NCBI RefSeq assembly: GCF_033115175.1
Contig: NC_084835.1
Span: 29,159,858 to 29,223,857, forward strand
DNA: 64,000 bases
Reading direction: 5' to 3'
From: Lepus europaeus
Lineage: Eukaryota > Chordata > Mammalia > Lagomorpha > Leporidae
A program made the position numbers and the translations under genes. The number at the start of each line of letters is the position of its first letter. The first letter of the stretch is position 1. The notes under the pieces were generated by a model that ran no database searches, was not told where the DNA came from, and saw nothing but the letters and a program-made list of their open reading frames with translations. Below, piece by piece: positions 53,630-64,000 of this stretch.

Positions 53630-53910
53630 TGTTCAGCCTACTAGTGAAAACGCCTGTTTCCCACAGGGGAGCATTCAAGTTCAGTTCTTGGCTCCAGCAC
53701 CTGGCTCCAACTTCCTGTCAGTGCAGATCCTGGGAGGCAGTGGTGATGGCTGCAGTAACTGGGTTCTAGCCACCATGTTGGAGACCTGGATTTCACTCCT
53801 GGCTCCTGGCTCCAGCCCCAACCAAGGTGTGTATTTGGGAACTGAACCAAGAATAGGAGTCCCCTTGCTTCTCTCTGTCAAATTAAAGAGAGAGAGAGAG
53901 AGAGAGTTTA
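53630..53910 (+). repeat. C repeat (CSINE), truncated, with (GA)n
   Basis: Sense fragment with 'ggctcctggctccagcccca' and a (AG)n run at 53886-53907 where the pyrimidine-rich tail would be. Confidence 0.6.
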
Positions 53911-54058
53911 TTTTGGTGCAAATATTTTTGAAATCCATGTATACGAAGGATCTTGGAAAAAATTCATGGGAAATGTGCACCATGAAAAAAAAAATGCATG
54001 ATTTTCAAAAACAATCTTATCTTTTAATTCCATTTTCCACAAACTTTGCAGATTATCT
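53908..54058. mobile_element. Mariner-like palindromic element copy
   Basis: Contains 'tttattttggtgcaaatatt', 'tttgaaatccatgtatacga' and 'cttatcttttaattccattt', the same modules as the copy at 46865-47895. Confidence 0.45.
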
Positions 54059-54084
54059 TCATATGCAGCATTAATTATAATTTA

Positions 54085-54375
54085 AATCTTTAAAATTTAT
54101 TTGAGAGAGAGAGAGAGAAAGAGAGACAGAGAGAGGTCCCATTCACTGATTCATTTCCCAGTTGTCAGGCTGGGGCCAGAGCCAGGAGCCTGGATCCCAG
54201 TCCAGATCTCTCAGTTGGATGGGAGGAACCCTGTTATTCCAACCATCACTGCTGCCTCCCAGGATCTGCATTAGCAGGAAGCTGGGGTCAGGAGCTGGAG
54301 CCAGAGTGGAACACAGGGGCACCAATGCGGCACACGGCCATCTTAACTGCTAAACGAAGCGTCCAATCCCTCACA
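54085..54375 (-). repeat. C repeat (CSINE), older
   Basis: Antisense copy: 'ttatttgagagagagagaga', 'cactgctgcctcccaggatc', 'cattagcaggaagctggggt', head near 'aacgaagcgtccaatccc'. Confidence 0.8.
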
Positions 54376-54754
54376 CGCTATTTTCTCTTGACCAAAACGG
54401 AATTCTGGAATCAGAGTGAGGACCGGACACTGGCTTCTCTATTGAGTAACTGAGTGGTACTGACGAGGATCCTTGACCTCACCAAACCTTGTTCCCCTTC
54501 TGTACAAGAGACTACCATCAGCACCTACCTCACTGGGACCGCTGTGACTACGAAATGAGGAAACATAGTCACTGTGTTTAGCATAACACTGGCTGTAGTT
54601 CTCTCTTAGCCAATGCCAACTCTTCAGAGCTTCTCCATAGGGATGCACCTGGGAAATGGGGGAGATTGGGTCCAATTAGCAGTGACAGAAAAATGCACCA
54701 CAGGAAGCTGCATACATCCCTGATACAAAGTTGCTTCCTTTTGATTTTCTTTTC
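54376..54754. other. Intergenic, nothing recognised
   Basis: A worn MIR may lie at 54380-54640. No gene. Confidence 0.4.
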
Positions 54755-55042
54755 TTTTTCTTTTTCTTTTTTATTTTTGACAGGCAGAGTGGATAGTGAG
54801 AGAGAGACAGAGAGAAAGGTCTTCCTTTTGCCGTTGGTTCACCCTCCAATGGCCGCCGTGGCCGGCGCGCTGCGGCCGGCGCACCGCGCTGATCCGATGG
54901 CAGGAGCCAGGTGCTTCTCCTGGTCTCCCATGGGGTGCAGGGCCCAAGCACCTGGGCCATCCTCCACTGCACTCCCTGGCCACAGCAGAGAGCTGGCCTG
55001 GAAGAGGGGCATCCGGGACAGAATCCGGTGCCCCGACCGGGA
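54755..55042 (-). repeat. Young C repeat, 5'-truncated
   Basis: Antisense copy with intact tail 'tttttgacaggcagagtgga' but ending at 'ggtgccccgaccgggaa'; the tRNA-like head (GCCGCGGCGCCGGC) is missing. Confidence 0.92.
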
Positions 55043-55184
55043 AGCACTCCCAAAACGAGGCTTTGGAAAATGGCTGACTTGGGTCACTATGTTCCCGGGA
55101 CACCCAAGCTCTGATGTGCTGGATTTTTGGTTGATGACGGACTATTCACTGCAAAGCTTCATGCAGTGGAGAACCCAGGCACTT

Positions 55185-55375
55185 ATTACCATTACACATA
55201 GTATTAACATGGCTCACAGAGTTCCTGACAGCTCACCGTGTGCTAGGCATGTACTCAGGTTAAAGGTAATGCAGAAAGGTTGAGTGATTTGATAGGGGTC
55301 ACCCAGATGGAAATGGCAGAGGCAGGGCTCAACCCAGGTCTGTGGGGCCCAAAGTCAGCCGCTGCATTACAGAAG
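55185..55375 (-). repeat. MIR SINE
   Basis: Antisense copy: 'accgtgtgctaggcatgtac', 'taggggtcacccagatggaa', 'ggctcaacccaggtctgtgg'. Confidence 0.75.
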
Positions 55376-55679
55376 CAGAAGCACCCTGAGTGACTGCCTG
55401 TGGCCATCACATTGCAGCTCCTTCCTCAGAACTCCTGTCCTATTCAGACAGAGGCGAAGGCTAGGTTTACCACAGGACACTGAGATTTTGGTATTAACAA
55501 AGAGAACCGGAGAGTTCCGAGGGATGGGAAGTTCTGCTTTCAAAAGGGGACATTCCTTAGTTATATAGAAGCAGAGAAACCCTCCTGCTATACTGGCTCC
55601 ATTCAATGAGACCCTACCTGTCTGTGGCCTTGCAACATTCCCATTGAAAACCACAAAAGACATTGAACTTTTTCTCTCT

Positions 55680-55865
55680 TGAGAATTTTCTAGGCTCTTA
55701 CAAACATGACCCCATCAACCCAGTCAATACCCGGATGAGACAGGTAGTTGGAAGTTATTATGATTGCTTTAAGATAGAAAACCTGAAGCCAGGAGAAAAT
55801 AAGCAATTAGTCCAAGGTCAAATGTTGAGCCAGAGACAGACCTGGGAATGAAACAATTACCTTCT
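55680..55865 (-). repeat. MIR-type SINE
   Basis: Antisense copy: 'gcaattagtccaaggtcaaa' and 'gagccagagacagacctggg'. Confidence 0.6.
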
Positions 55866-56905
55866 GAAATTCTAATCAAATGCACAAACTGATTAGCTAG
55901 CTACCACGAGGTGCTGATGGCCAGTTATCTGCCCCTGACAGAAAACAATGTCTTTTAAACAAGATCACTGCAGCTATCTCTGACTGGACTGGCACAGTTT
56001 GGTTTAACAACAACAATGACCAAACTTACATCATGTTGTTTCCAAAGTATTAGGGGAAAGCAACACATCTTCTTGCTCCAAATGGAGTATCCAGCTTACG
56101 AAGCGCTGTTGCATTTACTCATGCCTCCCAGCACCATTTAGAAAGACAACCGGAGCACCGCTCAACAAACAAGTCTTGCTGCTGGTGTTCTGCTCTTTAG
56201 AGATGATCAGAAGCATGTTAGAAGAGTTAGTGGGCAACTTGCAATGACTCTGATGTTGACATGGAGAAGAGATGAACAAGAACTAGCTTTGAATGATACA
56301 GAAGCTGAAATGCAATTACTCACCTTTGAGTTTATCTTCAGCCAATTGTCCATTACTCTTCAGCTGAACAGGCTCAACAGTAGGTGAAGCTCTGTGATCC
56401 AAGGTCATAGGCTGGGGCGAGGGAAGACTTAGATGTGAGCCAGGAGGCATCCGAGCTTTGAGCTAATAATCCCCAGGGCACATGCTCAGACAACTGTTTT
56501 ACGGAGCAAAGTGCTGTTAATGGTCCCTCTCATGCAATCTTGCAGAATGCTCTGCTCCTCCAAATACCTGGAGCAAACGTTTATTCCTTGTTGTCTGTCT
56601 GGGTCTTTAGTGATTTAAAATCAACTCTGCTGCTATCAATTTTGACCGCTTTGGGGCAAAGTGAGACTTCAGGGAAGCTGTTATCATCAGGAGAAAAGAT
56701 AGGAGGACATTGACCCTTTTATGAATGGCCACATGCCATGCTCTGAGCTGATTCCTGAAGAATTCACAGTGGCCCCTTTTTTGGGTTTGTTGAATTTCAG
56801 TTTCTTTGAGCAGCCTAATCTGACTCTAAGAGAAATTTTTCTTCCTTGATTTCATAATTTCTGGAAGCCCAGGAAATCTGGGACTGATCACCCTAAGACA
56901 TTCTA
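55866..56905. other. Intergenic, non-repetitive
   Basis: About 1 kb without a recognised repeat or gene, unusual in this repeat-dense flank. Confidence 0.45.
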
Positions 56906-56907
56906 GT

Positions 56908-57170
56908 TCTGGGGGTGGGTGTTAGGCACAGTGGTTAGGTCACCACTGGGGACACTCACATCTCACATTCTAGTCTGGGTGTAAGTCTGGATTTGGGTCT
57001 GCTTCCAACCTCTGCTACTGTGCACCCTGACAGGCATGGTGACGGCTCAAGTATTTGGGTCCCTGCTACCCTTGTGGGAGTCCTAGATTGTGTTCTCGAC
57101 CCTGGCTTCAGTCTGGCTCGGCCCTGGCTATTGCAGGCATTTCAGGCGATGAACCAGAGGTGGGAAGATG

Positions 57171-57215
<45 letters not shown>
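56908..57215 (+). repeat. C repeat (CSINE) with (CT)n expansion
   Basis: Sense copy from 'gggtgggtgttaggcacagt' to a (TC)n run at 57174-57214, grown from the normal CT-rich tail. Confidence 0.85.
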
Positions 57216-57217
<2 letters not shown>

Positions 57218-58660
57218 TACAAAGAATTAATGTTTTTTTTTTTTAAAATTTCCGGTACTCTTTCCTTTCACTGCACAACCTGCTCATCCTCTTCTCAATC
57301 CTCTGTGTCCTGTGTTTTGTGTTCAGCTCCTTCCAGAAAAAGCAAATGCAGCCTAAGCCTGCTATAGGGATGCTGTCTTGCTAACACAAGACACTGCAAG
57401 GGAAAGATATCAAGAACTACGCATTTTCTTATTTTCAAAAATCAAATTTTTTGGGGGAATCCAAACTCAAGCCAACTCACCTCTATCTCCATTTTCTGAA
57501 ACCAGAACATTGTCAACTAGATTTGGAAACCAAGCCCAACACCTTGCAATGGAGGACCTTGAGCATTTCCCAATGTCTTCATAGTTTCCAAAGTCCTAGC
57601 AGGTTGCTGTCTTGGGATATTTCCATACAACTCATTACATTGCCTTGTTTGAAGGATGCTGAACAGCATGGCAGCATTTCCAAACAATTATTCTGTAAAA
57701 TCAACTAAGAAGAGTAACTGCATCACCAAAGGAATATAGAAAAATAAATGCCACCGATTTTGGCCACAGGCAAGGCTGCTAACTCCCAACCAACACACGG
57801 CTAATCCTAAAGCCTTAATTTCTTCTGCCAGAGGTGTGTGAATCTGCAGCCACTGGTGGAAAGGGGAAATGGTTCTTTCCCAAACAAAGGCTTTGCGTGG
57901 TGCTTCGGCCACACCAGTGTCATTCTTGTTTCTCTTTTTCTAACCAGGCACACAGTTCTTATCATCCAAGTGGGGCAGGTCTTTCCTGCCTTTTAAAAAC
58001 CTGGTGTTTTATTGTCTAAAACCCTTGCTCTCTACTTCAGTTCATGTGTTTTGTGGAAGTACAAGTGGTAATTACACAAGTCTTTCCTTCCCTGTCATTG
58101 GCAACAGTCACCAGGGAAATTTACAGCCCCCAATATCCAGATCTGGAAACTGGTTATTAAACGTGGTTGAGCAAAAACCTGACGTGGCAAATGGGATCTG
58201 AAGCAGGGACCAGCTTGGCTGCGCTGTGAGAGAATGGCTGGGAGGCAGCAAGTGATCCTCAATTTCATTTCAACAAACACTGTCATTGTTTGAGAGTGTT
58301 CCTGCTAATCATTGCATCATTTCCATTCGTTTAGGATCTATTATGTGGCGTGCATTGTGTGAGGTACCCATTGGATTCTGGTTAAGAAAAAAAAGAGAAA
58401 GAAAACTTTTGGGACTGAATTACAATTTTAGGTTGTGGGAACAACTCAGGCTGGGTAGCCAACCTAGGGTTACCTGTGTGCCATGTGGTGGAGAAGGGGG
58501 TTTTGAACTCAGATACACTCAGAGGTCTGGTGGGGAGCCCACGGCGGTGAAGCTGCCCAGGTGTAGCCTTTTCAAGAGCAATGAGGACAATGGAGAGACA
58601 GCAAGTGCGAGGACACTTCAAAATGTCCCTGGAAAAAGGGTCTTAAAAAGTAAGTTCACT
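57216..58660. other. Intergenic, nothing recognised
   Basis: No gene or confident repeat. Confidence 0.45.
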
Positions 58661-58663
58661 TGG

Positions 58664-58790
58664 GTGCCAAGACATCTTGAAACCCATGCATTTTTTTTTA
58701 AATAACAGGTGCTTTTTCATGAGCTTTTTGAAGATGCCTTGGATGCATGCATTGCATTTTCCACAGACTTCTTGAAGTACCCTGGTATAT
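58664..58790. mobile_element. Mariner-like palindromic element copy
   Basis: 'catcttgaaacccatgcatt', 'cttttcatgagctttttgaa' and 'ttttccacagacttcttgaa' with 'gtaccctgg'; the same module set as at 46865 and 53908. Confidence 0.4.
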
Positions 58791-58859
58791 ATTTACTGCT
58801 CCCCCAAGCTCCAGACTCCCAGCTGACTACTACTGCTCTGTCAAAAACTTAAAATTTCA

Positions 58860-59171
58860 GCTAGCGACCTGGCTCAACAGGCTAATCCTCTGCCTAGCGG
58901 CGCCGGCACACCGGGTTCTAGTCCCGGTTGCTCCTCTTCCAGGCCAGCTCTCTGCTGTGGCCCTGGAGTGCAGTGGAGGATGGCCCAAGTGCTTGGGCCC
59001 TGCACCCCATGGGAGACCAGGAGAAGCACCTGGCTCCTGCCTTCAGATCAGCGCGGTGCGCCGGCAGCAGCGCGCCAGCCGCGGCGGCCATTGGAGGGTG
59101 AACCAATGGCAAAAGGAAGACCTTTCTCTCTGTCTCTCCCTCTCATGGTCCACTCTACCTGTCGAAAAAAA
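58860..59171 (+). repeat. Young C repeat with target-site duplication
   Basis: Sense copy from 'gctagcgacctggctcaaca' to the A tail. Duplications AAAAACTTAAAATTTCA lie at 58843-58859 and 59172-59188. Confidence 0.95.
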
Positions 59172-59189
59172 AAAAACTTAAAATTTCAT

Positions 59190-59488
59190 TTATTTTATTT
59201 ATTTGAGAGGAAGAAAGAGAGAGACACAGACAGAGAGACACAGAGCTCTCATCTAGTGGTTCACTTTCCAAATGCCTGCAAGGCCAGGGCTGGGCCACAG
59301 CCCAAATCAGGAGCCAGAAATTCAATCCAGTTCTCCCACGTGAGTGGCAGGGACTAAGTTAGCTGAGCCATTACTGCTGCCTCCAGGGTCTGCATTAGCA
59401 GGAATCAGGAGCCTATCCAGGAATCCAATCCAAACACTCCAATGTTGGAAGGAGGCGTCTTAACCACTACGCTAAATGCCCTCGCTGG
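59190..59488 (-). repeat. C repeat (CSINE), older
   Basis: Antisense copy: 'ttattttatttatttgagag', 'ccaaatgcctgcaaggccag', head near 'acgctaaatgccctcgc'. It adjoins a young copy. Confidence 0.85.
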
Positions 59489-59494
59489 GTCAAT

Positions 59495-59516
59495 TTTTTT
59501 TTTTTTTTTTTTTTTA
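59495..59516 (+). repeat. Poly(T) run
   Basis: About 22 consecutive T, probably a remnant poly(A) tail on the other strand. Confidence 0.85.
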
Positions 59517-59705
59517 CTAACCAAACAAGAAATACCTGAAGCCTATATTTAACCCACAGGCCCTCGTTTTCCAAACTCTGTGATTTGAAACTGAATTAAA
59601 ATTAAAATTTGTAGTGTGCAACTTTAAAATGAGATATAAGATGCAGACAGCAAACTACTCAAGTTATAAGTATAGTATTTAATACATTTTCACAAACTAA
59701 ACCAA

Positions 59706-60000
59706 ACCTGGGCCAGTACTTTGGTGCTGCAGGTTGAATTGTTGCCTGCAAGACCGGCATTCCATATCAGTGCTGGTTCCAGTTCCCTGCTAATGCACCT
59801 GGGAAGGCAGTCGAGGATGACCCAGGTACTTGAGCCCCTGCCATCCACGTGGGAGACCCAGATGGAGTTTTGGACTCCTTGCTTCAGTCTGGCCCTAGCT
59901 GTTGCAGCCATTTGGGGAGTGAACCAGTGGGTGGAAGATGAATCTCTCTCTCTCTCTCTCTCTCTCTTTAAAATAAATAAATAAAGCAAATTTTTAAAAG
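59706..60000 (+). repeat. C repeat (CSINE)
   Basis: Sense copy from 'cctgggccagtactttggtg' to (CT)n and 'aaaataaataaataaagc'. Confidence 0.85.
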
Positions 60001-60272
60001 GCACACACACACAAACAAAAACAAATAACTCCTTTCCACATCAAGAATTCTGACTCCTAACCCCACAGATAAATTTTGTCATTTTCTTAGCTATGAATGG
60101 AATTCTCACAGCATATTTTTTCATTCATCTTGTGGCACATAACAATACTTCCTTCTGAAGAGCTTTCCTTCACAAATCTGTCACTTGATATAGTCACCTG
60201 GATACCTTATACCTGAGCAATTAAAGAGAAAAACTTCCTTCCCTGAACACAGCTTTTAAAACTTCAAATAAG

Positions 60273-60623
60273 GGCCAGCACCGCGGCTCACTAGGCTAAT
60301 CTTCCACCTTGCGGCGCCGGCACACCGGGTTCTAGTCCTGGTTGGGGCACCGGATTCTGTCCTGGTTGCCCCTCTTCCAGGACAGCTCTCTGCTGTGGCC
60401 CAGGAGTGCAGTAGAGGATGGCCCAAGTCCTTGGGCCCTGCACCCCATGGGAGACCAGGAGAAGCACCTGGCTTCAGATCAACGCGCTGCGCCAGCCACA
60501 GCGCGCCGGCTGCAGCGGCCATTGGAGGGTGAACCAATGGTAAAGGAAGACCTTTCTCTCTGTCTCTCTCTCTCACTGTCCACTCTGCCTGTCAAAAAAT
60601 AAAAAAAAAAAAAATTAAAAAAT
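60273..60623 (+). repeat. Young C repeat with target-site duplication
   Basis: Sense copy from GGCCAGCACCGCGGC to an A-rich tail. Duplications AAAACTTCAAATAAG lie at 60258-60272 and 60624-60638. Confidence 0.95.
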
Positions 60624-60794
60624 AAAACTTCAAATAAGGAGACCTAGGACTTTGTTCAAAGTATGGGGTGAATTTTGCTGTTAAGATATTTTTTCTAAAC
60701 ATTTTCTTATTTACTGTCCCATTTCATGTCCTAACACCCCGTGTCAGGTATTAAATGGCTATATTAATAAAGTTGTATTCAGAAACAGAAACCC

Positions 60795-60935
60795 CACTAT
60801 ACAGGGATGTCAAAAATCTATAGCAAACACATTAGGAAAAAACTGTGCATGGATTTCAAAATTGTTTGGCCCAAATAAATGTATCTTTCAATTTCATTTT
60901 TCCATAAACCTTGTAAAATACTCTGGTATGAATAC
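60795..60935. mobile_element. Mariner-like palindromic element copy
   Basis: 'catggatttcaaaattgttt', 'aatgtatctttcaatttcat' and 'tttccataaaccttgtaaaa' repeat the modules of the other copies. Confidence 0.4.
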
Positions 60936-61257
60936 ATGCTTCTCCAAGAACAACTGAGGCTAAATAATTATAATGGGGGGGATTTCCATGGTGGTGGCTT
61001 TATGACCATCTGAGGCTGTTTTCACCTGGACATACATCCTTGTTACTCCTCTCTGGGTCCACACTCCATCGAAAGGAAGACTTAAAGCACTCTGTACGGC
61101 GTGCCTCTTGCTGTGTGCCCTTCATGAGTGTCTGCTGAGCATCCATTCTCTCTTGGGACTATACCTTTTCCCCGTTGTCAACCCCTAGGGTCCATGATGA
61201 GTAGGCCCTTGAAATCATTTTAGGTGGTCCATGGACACAGCCTTAAATAACCCACAG
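60936..61257. other. Intergenic, nothing recognised
   Basis: Short gene-free stretch. Confidence 0.45.
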
Positions 61258-61586
61258 CCTGGAGCCAGTGCTGTGGCAAACCAAGTTAAACCATCACCTG
61301 TGACGCTGGCATCCAAAATGGGCACTGGCTCATGTCCTTTTGGTTGAGCTCCCTGCGAATGGCCTGGAAAAAGCAGAAGAAGGCCCCAGTGTTTGGGCCC
61401 CAGCAAACACATGGAAGAGACCTAGATAAAGCTCCTGGCTCCTGGCCTTGGCCTGGCCCAGTCCCAGTTGTCGTGACCATCTGGGGAGTGAACCAGCAGA
61501 TGGAAGCTCTTTGTCTCTTCCCCTCTCTCTGTAACTCTGCGTTTCAAATAAGTAAATCTTCAAACAAAACAAAACAAAACAAAACA
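61258..61586 (+). repeat. C repeat (CSINE) with (AAAAC)n tail
   Basis: Sense copy from 'ctggagccagtgctgtggca' to a run of AAAAC units at 61563-61586. Confidence 0.9.
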
Positions 61587-62231
61587 CCTATAGCCTGGAG
61601 CCACAGGGTTAAATATTCTTCAGTGGTCATTTTCCATCCTTTTGATTCTGTAACAAGGCCCTAGAAACCCTCTGTACCTTTGCCAATCTCCCCTTAACCA
61701 AGAAAAAGAAGGCCTTGCGCTCAGAGATTCTCCTTTGTTGTTTTTATTCTTCTATTTGGGGACATCTGTTTATGTACAAAAAATTCTTTCTTATTGATGA
61801 GGGTGGGATTGTTTAACTTCAAATGAATTACTTAAGACAAACTACATATTGTTTTCAGGCACAGCACACACTGGCAGAGTGGCATTCGAATGACCGAAGT
61901 TGGGAACCAATGGCCAATAGCATTAGGCCCCTACCCGCTAGCGTGGCAGCCAAAGCCCTCCTTCCCCCGAGACACCTGTTCAGTCCCATCGCCAGATGTC
62001 CCATCCATCTGCAACCCCCTGGATGATCAAGGACACTTGGGAAGTCACAAATGCTGATGCCCAGGGACTGAAGGCTTAGAAGAAATGTGAGAAGCCCATG
62101 GGTAGCAAGGTGAAATCCAAGGTACAAGCACAGCCATCCTGTCCCTGTAGGGGACTGGTTCTAGGGCCCCTGAGGATAAGAAAAATCTACAGATGCTCAA
62201 GTCCTATATATAGGGCAGTGCAATATTTGCT
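61587..62231. other. Intergenic, nothing recognised
   Basis: No gene or confident repeat. Confidence 0.45.
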
Positions 62232-62565
62232 ATTTTTCTTTAAATTTATTTACTTATTTGAAAGGCAGAGTTACAGAGAGACAGAGGCAGAGGCAGGGGG
62301 AGAGAGAAAATTTCATCTGCTGGTTCACTCCCCAAATGGCTGCAAAGGCCAGAGCTTGGAAGATCCAAAGCCAGGAGCAAGGAGCTTATTTTGGGTCTCC
62401 CATGTGGGTACAGGGGCCCAAGGACTTGGCCCATCTTCCACTGCTTTCCCAGGCCACAGCAGAGAGCTGGATCACAAGTCGAGCAGCCAGGTCTCAAACT
62501 GGCATCCATATGGGAGGCCAGCACTGCAGGCAGAAGCTTTACCCAGTACACCACAGTGCCTGCCC
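62232..62565 (-). repeat. C repeat (CSINE) with target-site duplication
   Basis: Antisense copy from 'tatttacttatttgaaaggc' to the head 'gtgcctgcccc'. Duplications CAATATTTGCT lie at 62221-62231 and 62566-62576. Confidence 0.92.
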
Positions 62566-62576
62566 CAATATTTGCT

Positions 62577-63059
62577 TATAATCTACCCACATCATCCTAT
62601 ATACTTCAAATCATCTCTAGATTAATTATAATACCTCATACAACATAAATGCTAGGTAAATAGTTGTTATACTGCATTACTCATGGAATAATGACAAGGG
62701 AAAAAGTCTATGCATCTTCAGCAAACAATTTTTTGAACCTTTTTTGATCAGCTATTGTCTATATCTAAGGACGCGGGATCCACAAAGGGTCCCCCATACT
62801 GTGCCTTGTCTAGGCCCACGTGTGGCTTGACCTCCACTGTGTGGTGGTGCATTCTCTTGCCTTATAGGTCAACGCATCGGTCAACGATGAAGCAGCCAGT
62901 TCTTTTTGGTCTGTGAGCTGCGTGGATACCAGATGGCACCTGGAAGCACTACTGGGTAGGTGCAGGTGGGGTTTGCATCCTAGCCTTGTGTCTAAAGCCT
63001 CTGACCTGGGGCTCAATACATCCCCTAAGTGCAGGGGCTTGCTGAGCATGGGGCTCCAG
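62577..63059. other. Intergenic, nothing recognised
   Basis: No gene or confident repeat. Confidence 0.45.
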
Positions 63060-63245
63060 GCCAGGATCCACTACTTACCACCTGGGGGCCCCTGACTGGG
63101 GCATGTCAGCTCGCTGGGCCTCCTTTTCCCCATTGCAAGGGCAGAAAAGAGTGTATGCTTCATGAGATTGCTGTGAGGATAAACGAGACCATGTGAGCAC
63201 AGCATCTAGCAGCGACTAAGCCCTCTGTAAGTGCATACTGTTTCT
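63060..63245 (+). repeat. MIR-type SINE
   Basis: Sense MIR end: 'agattgctgtgaggataaac', 'gagcacagcatctagcag', 'ctctgtaagtgcatactg'. Confidence 0.65.
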
Positions 63246-64000
63246 AGCCATGGCTGTGGGCTCCCATCTCCTACACTGCAGAACTGGCATCATGACAGTA
63301 CCTACCTAGGGGGACTGTTGCCAGGACCAAAGACTCCACGCATGAAAGTCCTTTGTGCCAAGGCCTGGCCCCTCACACTCAATAACATCCAATTATCTAT
63401 CACTCAGGTTTACTTATTAGTAGTATAATTAAGATCAGCACTTGCAAGAATTAAAATCTCTCCAGTCTTTTGTAATGGCGGTTCACAGATATTAGAAAAG
63501 TCTCAATAATAGCACAATTAAGTCCATGTATTCCAATGGAACTCAATTTGAGTTCAGCAGTGTGCAGGTTGCTACCCTCTGAACCAAAAGGCAGAGAAGC
63601 AGAGGTCCCATCTGGCCAGCTGGGTTTACATAACCAGGCCTGACTGCAAGCCAGCTGCTCCAGGAAGTTCTATGAGGTAAGAAATTCTTGTCCAACAAAA
63701 GTTCTCTTTCTATGAAAAGTCAACGGAATGAAAAGGGCAAACAGCTTTGCAAGTCCCCCAAAAGGTACCTGACTGTGCGGGAATTTCACACCTGGTGGCT
63801 TTAAGCCCATAAAGCACAGAAACCAAACAAGACTTCCCCCAAGTTGTCAAGGGCCAACTGGAAGGGGATTTTGTCCCTTCCTCTCCTTCCTGGACAGCCT
63901 TCAGGGACACATATTCCCATTTCCGGAGAACTGGGGACAGTTTTGGATTGTCCCAAACTTACACCAGCCACCTCCAAATGCACCCCACCTTCTTCATCCA
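63246..64000. other. Intergenic, nothing recognised
   Basis: No gene or confident repeat to the window end. Confidence 0.45.

Noticed and set aside
54666-55283. A 205-codon open frame near 55 kb
   Set aside because: Most of it is the translated young C repeat, and similar peptides recur at every young copy in the window.

Overview
This is a 64 kb stretch of mammalian nuclear DNA, almost certainly from a lagomorph and most likely the rabbit, Oryctolagus cuniculus. The species call rests on more than twenty copies of the lagomorph-specific tRNA-derived C repeat (CSINE). Several are young, with a poly(A) tail and intact target-site duplications. Older mammalian repeats (MIR, L2, L1 3' ends, MER20) fill in the rest. 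There are no bacterial, viral or CRISPR-type features.

The window holds one recognisable protein-coding gene, WNT5A, complete and on the minus strand. Five coding segments were found, at 38734-38739, 32756-32889, 31359-31609, 26832-27124 and 23165-23623. All have GT/AG splice sites and matching phases, and they join into 380 codons plus a stop, the usual length of WNT5A. The 3' untranslated region runs about 4.36 kb to an ATTAAA signal at 18824-18829 with a GT-rich downstream element. The first exon lies in a strong CpG island (about 38.7-40.8 kb). A second GC-rich block in intron 1 (about 33.1-35.0 kb) is the likely site of the alternative internal promoter known in other mammals.

Layout from left to right: 1-18.8 kb is the 3' flank of WNT5A, holding ancient repeats, some C repeats, two MER20 DNA transposons at 17.2 and 18.2 kb, and an isolated promoter-like CpG island at 10.15-10.85 kb. 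WNT5A occupies 18.8-39.1 kb. From 39.1 to 43.5 kb is the promoter island and non-repetitive upstream DNA. From 43.5 to 64 kb is the 5' flank, dense in C repeats, with nested L1, palindromic DNA-element and SINE insertions and no recognisable gene.

The block 18.8-43.6 kb has no recognisable C repeat although both flanks are full of them, which fits a developmentally controlled locus. I found no undescribed gene system. The observations most worth following are the orphan CpG island, the missing internal start codon for a short WNT5A isoform, the MER20 pair beside the poly(A) site, and a recurrent palindromic element in the upstream flank. All repeat boundaries were judged by eye and family names come from memory.
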